Below are positions 22,404 through 25,299 of a DNA stretch of 25,299 bases, piece by piece. Location: positions 1 to 25,299 of the forward strand of contig DCFU01000035.1 in the NCBI GenBank assembly GCA_002319795.1. The letters are read 5' to 3'. How positions within the stretch are numbered: position 1 is the first letter of the stretch; every line of letters begins with the position of its first letter. Below the pieces are notes generated by a model. That model did no database searches, had not been told where the DNA came from, and saw only the letters and a program-made list of their open reading frames with translations. A program made the position numbers and the translations under genes. The stretch comes from Megamonas sp. UBA1796. GTDB taxonomy: Bacteria; Bacillota; Negativicutes; Selenomonadales; Selenomonadaceae.

Positions 22404-23201
22404 ATGGAACTTAGTAGCATGCAAATTATCGCTATTTTTATCATAGCGAGTGTGGCTGGTATGGGGAGCGTTTTGGATGAGTTTCAGACGCACAGGCCTC
22501 TTATCGCCTGCACGGTCACAGGTCTTATTCTTGGAGATATGACAACTGGTATTATCATTGGCGGTACTCTTGAGATGATTGCCCTTGGCTGGATGAATAT
22601 CGGTGCAGCGATGGCACCGGATGCGGCGCTTGCTTCTGTCATATCGACCATACTTGTTGTCGCGGGCCATCAAAGCATCGGAGCCGGCATTGCTATTGCT
22701 ATGCCGCTGGCAGCCGCGGGGCAGGTGCTCACGATCCTTTGCAGGACGCTTACCGTTGTATTCCAGCACAGAGCCGATAGCTATGCCGAGGAGGGCAGCC
22801 TCATCGGTATTGATATCTGCCATTTAGGTGCGCTCCTTATTCAGGCACTGCGTGTAGCCATTCCTTCGACACTTGTTGCAATGTATATTGGCACAGGTGC
22901 CGTACAGGCGATGCTTGATGCGATTCCGGCAGTCATTACGGGCGGTTTGCAGGTAGCTGGTGGATTTATCGTTGTTGTAGGTTATGCCATGGTCATCAAT
23001 ATGATGGGTGTGAAGTATCTGATGTGTTTCTTCTTCCTGGGTTTTGTTGTAGCCGCCTTCACGAATTTCAATCTGGTGGCTCTTGGTGTTATTGGCCTTG
23101 TATGCGCAATTGTGTATATACAGCTTAATCCGAAATACCAGGTGGCAGCAGCTGCGCCGGGCAATATGTCCTCGAGTGCTGCAGATGATGAGCTTGATTG
23201 A
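22404..23201 (+). CDS. PTS mannose-family EIIC component
   Basis: A 265-residue membrane permease subunit, almost wholly hydrophobic, with features of the EII-Sor family: GSVLDEFQTHRPLIACTVTG near the start, LILGDMTTGIIIGGTLEMIALGW, and GAAMAPDAALASVIST. With EIID it forms the sugar channel. ATG 22404 is chosen because GGAGGG (22391-22396) lies 7 bp ahead of it; the ATG at 22389 overlaps that site. EIID starts 37 bp downstream with its own AAGGAGG site. Confidence 0.96.
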   Translation: MELSSMQIIAIFIIASVAGMGSVLDEFQTHRPLIACTVTGLILGDMTTGIIIGGTLEMIALGWMNIGAAMAPDAALASVISTILVVAGHQSIGAGIAIAMPLAAAGQVLTILCRTLTVVFQHRADSYAEEGSLIGIDICHLGALLIQALRVAIPSTLVAMYIGTGAVQAMLDAIPAVITGGLQVAGGFIVVVGYAMVINMMGVKYLMCFFFLGFVVAAFTNFNLVALGVIGLVCAIVYIQLNPKYQVAAAAPGNMSSSAADDELD

Positions 23202-23238
23202 TTCGGTTTATTCGGAAAATAAAAGGAGGATATTATAA

Positions 23239-24063
23239 ATGGAAAAGAAACTTACATCCAGTGATTTTTTCTGGGCATTTGTCCGTTCAAACTTTTTACA
23301 GGGCTCATGGAACATGGAAAGAATGCAGGCTTTGGGATATTGCTTCGGTATGGTGCCAATCATAAAACGACTCTATGAAGGCGAAGACCGCAAGAAGGCA
23401 TTGAAGCGCCACCTTGAGTTCTATAATACCCAGCCATTTGTTACGGCTCCGATTATCGGCATTACGGCGGCAATGGAGGAGCAGAGGGCCAATGGCAAGA
23501 ATATACCGGATAGTGTTATCAACGGTATCAAGGTTGGCATGATGGGGCCATTGGCTGGTGTTGGTGACCCGATTTTCTGGGGTACGCTGCGTCCTATTAC
23601 GGCGGCTCTCGGTGCCTCGTTTGCGCTCACGGGCAGTCTTGCGGGACCAATTCTGTTCTTTGTACTGTTCAATGCAGTTCGTCTGGCGATACGCTGGTAT
23701 GGTATCAAATACGGCTATACCAAAGGCACGGACATCGTGTCGGATACCGGTGGCAACAAGCTGCAAAAGCTTACAGAGGGCTCTTCAATCCTCGGTCTTT
23801 TTGTTATGGGTGCTCTGGTGAATAAATGGACTTCGGTCAATATCCCGGTTGTCGTATCCCAAATTACGAATGCCAAGGGAGAGGTCGTAACGACTACGGT
23901 CCAGACTATCCTCGATCAGCTGATGCCAGGTCTTGTCCCGCTGCTTATGACTTTTGCCTGTATGTATCTAATGAAGCGGAATATCAATGCGATTTGGATT
24001 ATTTTCGGTCTTTTTGCGATTGGTATCTTAGGCTTTGCAACTGGAATACTCAATGTAAAATAA
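23239..24063 (+). CDS. PTS mannose-family EIID component
   Basis: A 274-residue membrane subunit of the mannose-type permease. EIID hallmarks are the N-terminal FFWAFVRSNFLQGSWN, MQALGYCFGMVPIIKRLY, FNTQPF-like YNTQPFVTAPI, and MMGPLAGVGDPIFWGTLRP. The C-terminal part holds hydrophobic helices (about 185-205, 230-250 and 253-272). It is the last gene of the PTS operon, followed by a hairpin. The length is typical. Confidence 0.96.
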   Translation: MEKKLTSSDFFWAFVRSNFLQGSWNMERMQALGYCFGMVPIIKRLYEGEDRKKALKRHLEFYNTQPFVTAPIIGITAAMEEQRANGKNIPDSVINGIKVGMMGPLAGVGDPIFWGTLRPITAALGASFALTGSLAGPILFFVLFNAVRLAIRWYGIKYGYTKGTDIVSDTGGNKLQKLTEGSSILGLFVMGALVNKWTSVNIPVVVSQITNAKGEVVTTTVQTILDQLMPGLVPLLMTFACMYLMKRNINAIWIIFGLFAIGILGFATGILNVK

Positions 24064-24081
24064 TGTGCTTTTCTGTGTTTT

Positions 24082-24109
24082 TGGGGTGTCGCCTGCTGGC
24101 GATGCCCCA
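24082..24109 (+). terminator. Hairpin at the end of the PTS operon
   Basis: A 12-bp GC-rich stem (24082-24093 with 24098-24109, two G-T pairs) around a TGCT loop. The following tract is T-rich but interrupted, so termination may be partial. It ends the operon 19 bp after the EIID stop. Confidence 0.7.
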
Positions 24110-24142
24110 TTCTCTGTATAGAAAGCTTTTTTATTAAAAGAC

Positions 24143-24171
24143 TTTACTTTTTGCCGGGAAATCCTTAGAAT
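24143..24171 (+). promoter_or_regulatory. Promoter of pfkA
   Basis: TTTACT (24143-24148), a 17-bp spacer and TAGAAT (24166-24171), the same hexamers and spacing as the pyk promoter. A TATAAT at 24179-24184 is an alternative -10 but has no matching -35. The leader is about 80 nt. Confidence 0.55.
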
Positions 24172-24258
24172 TAATATGTATAATGTTTGTTAAGGGCCTG
24201 GGAATGCTTTCAGGTTGATATAAAACTGAGTTTTCGTAAGGGACAGGAGAGATGTGAA

Positions 24259-25218
24259 ATGTTGAAGTGTATAGCTGTTATGACTTCCGGCGGGGACAGT
24301 CCGGGCATGAATGCCGCGGCACGTGCGGTTGTTCGTACGGCAATTTCTGAAAATGTAAGGGTTTGGGGCATTAATAATGGTTACAAGGGCATGCTGGAAG
24401 ATGATATGTGTGAACTTAATTCACATAGTGTAAGTGATCTTATACAGCGTGGCGGCACTTTCCTCGGTACGGCGCGCAGTGAGCAGTTCAAGACGACTGA
24501 GGGCCGGCAATTGGGGCTGGCCAATCTAAAGAAGCATGGAATCGATGGACTCGTGATCATTGGCGGCGATGGAAGCCTTCGGGGCGGCGCACTGCTTGCC
24601 CAGATGGGCATGCCGGTTGTAGGGCTGCCGGGTACGATTGACAATGATGTCTGGGGATCTGATTATACAATCGGTGCTGATACAGCAGCAAATACGATTG
24701 TGGAAGCCATAAATAAGCTGCGTGATACAGCGTCGGCACATCGGCGTATCATCCTCATTGAGGTCATGGGTCGTAAATCAGGCTGGCTGGCTATGATGTC
24801 GGGTATTGCGGGCGGTGCGGAGTATGTGCTCGTTCCAGAGGTCAAGTTTGATCTCGATGAGATTTGTACGGAAATAAAGGCATCTTATCTGACTGGCAAG
24901 CGCTACAGCATTATTGTCGTGGCGGAGGGTGTTGGTTCAGCGGTTGATATCGGTAAGATTGTAGCGGAAAAAACGGAAATTGATACGCGTGTATCTGTGC
25001 TGGGACATATTCAGCGCGGTGGGTCTCCATCTGTTGAGGACCGCATGAAGGCGAGCATGCTTGGTGAACGTGCGGCGCTTGCGCTTATATCGGGAACTTC
25101 AGACGTTGTGCTTGGCTTTGACTTGGGCAAGGTTGTAAGCATCAATCTGCATGATGCGGTGAATCATAAAAAAACACTGGATCCGGAACTTATCCGTCTC
25201 GCGCGTGTTTTGGCGTAA
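24259..25218 (+). CDS. pfkA: ATP-dependent 6-phosphofructokinase
   Basis: Phosphorylates fructose 6-phosphate to the 1,6-bisphosphate, the committing step of glycolysis. The 319 residues are the standard bacterial PfkA length. Motifs are the ATP site GGDSPGMNA (11-19), IIGGDGS (100-106, the Gly after GGD indicating ATP rather than pyrophosphate use), the catalytic PGTIDND (Asp128), MGRKSGWLA and HIQRGGSPS. The Phe usual in TIGFDTA is Ala here. ATG 24259 follows AGGAG by 9 bp; an upstream in-frame start would add 24 unrelated residues and lacks a ribosome site. It has its own promoter and terminator. Confidence 0.97.
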   Translation: MLKCIAVMTSGGDSPGMNAAARAVVRTAISENVRVWGINNGYKGMLEDDMCELNSHSVSDLIQRGGTFLGTARSEQFKTTEGRQLGLANLKKHGIDGLVIIGGDGSLRGGALLAQMGMPVVGLPGTIDNDVWGSDYTIGADTAANTIVEAINKLRDTASAHRRIILIEVMGRKSGWLAMMSGIAGGAEYVLVPEVKFDLDEICTEIKASYLTGKRYSIIVVAEGVGSAVDIGKIVAEKTEIDTRVSVLGHIQRGGSPSVEDRMKASMLGERAALALISGTSDVVLGFDLGKVVSINLHDAVNHKKTLDPELIRLARVLA

Positions 25219-25230
25219 AAATATGGCAGG

Positions 25231-25272
25231 ATGCTGCTTTAAGCATGGTATTGCTTGGAGCAGCGTTTTTTT
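25231..25272 (+). terminator. Terminator of pfkA
   Basis: A 13-bp stem (25233-25245 with 25252-25264, two G-T pairs) around a TGGTAT loop, extended by two weaker pairs, followed by a run of T to 25272. The remaining 27 bases to the window edge hold no recognisable feature. Confidence 0.88.
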
Positions 25273-25299
25273 ATCAAAAAAGGGGCTGTGAAATAACTC

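Overview
The window looks like chromosomal DNA from a Firmicutes-lineage bacterium. It is most likely a member of the Negativicutes (Selenomonas/Megamonas/Mitsuokella-like). This placement is an inference from gene style, from the secG-est-rnr-smpB cluster and from frequent TTG/GTG starts; no marker in the window proves it. All genes but two are on the + strand, and nothing resembling an insertion sequence, CRISPR array or tRNA was found.

Layout. Positions 1-26 are the 3' end of a 5S rRNA, followed by its terminator, so an rrn operon ends here. A small membrane protein is encoded on the - strand at 248-577. Next come an AcoR/DhaR-like AAA+ regulator whose ATPase has lost key residues (871-2781), trmB, a SEDS glycosyltransferase (FtsW type), pyruvate kinase with its own promoter and a folded leader, a YbjN-like small protein, and a sugar-phosphate isomerase/epimerase-like TIM barrel. 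The housekeeping cluster secG - carboxylesterase - hotdog thioesterase - rnr - smpB follows. It ends in a membrane diguanylate cyclase where Bacillus carries ssrA.

The right half centres on sugar phosphotransfer. A DeoR-family repressor (13932-14693) is divergent from a stand-alone PTS EIIA-Man protein (13331-13732, - strand) whose phospho-accepting His is Asn. A secreted class 3 lipase overlaps the start of a 929-residue LevR-type sigma-54 activator that keeps its GAFTGA motif, both PRDs and the EIIA/EIIB-like domains. A chemoreceptor follows, then a 528-bp non-coding stretch. That stretch contains an orphan terminator, five copies of the octamer AGTGTATT and a near-consensus sigma-54 promoter. 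The promoter leads into a four-gene mannose-family PTS operon (EIIA, EIIB, EIIC, EIID). The window closes with ATP-dependent phosphofructokinase.

How it fits together. The LevR-like protein very probably drives the PTS operon from the -24/-12 promoter with sigma-54, and PTS phosphorylation state sets its activity. The imported sugar phosphate would feed glycolysis. The two glycolytic genes here, pyk and pfkA, have promoters with identical -35 and -10 hexamers and identical 17-bp spacing. The most unusual items are the His-to-Asn EIIA paralogue with its divergent DeoR regulator, the degenerate AAA+ regulator at the left, and the repeat-rich control region ahead of the PTS operon. I see no wholly new multi-gene system; these are variants and circuits within known families.
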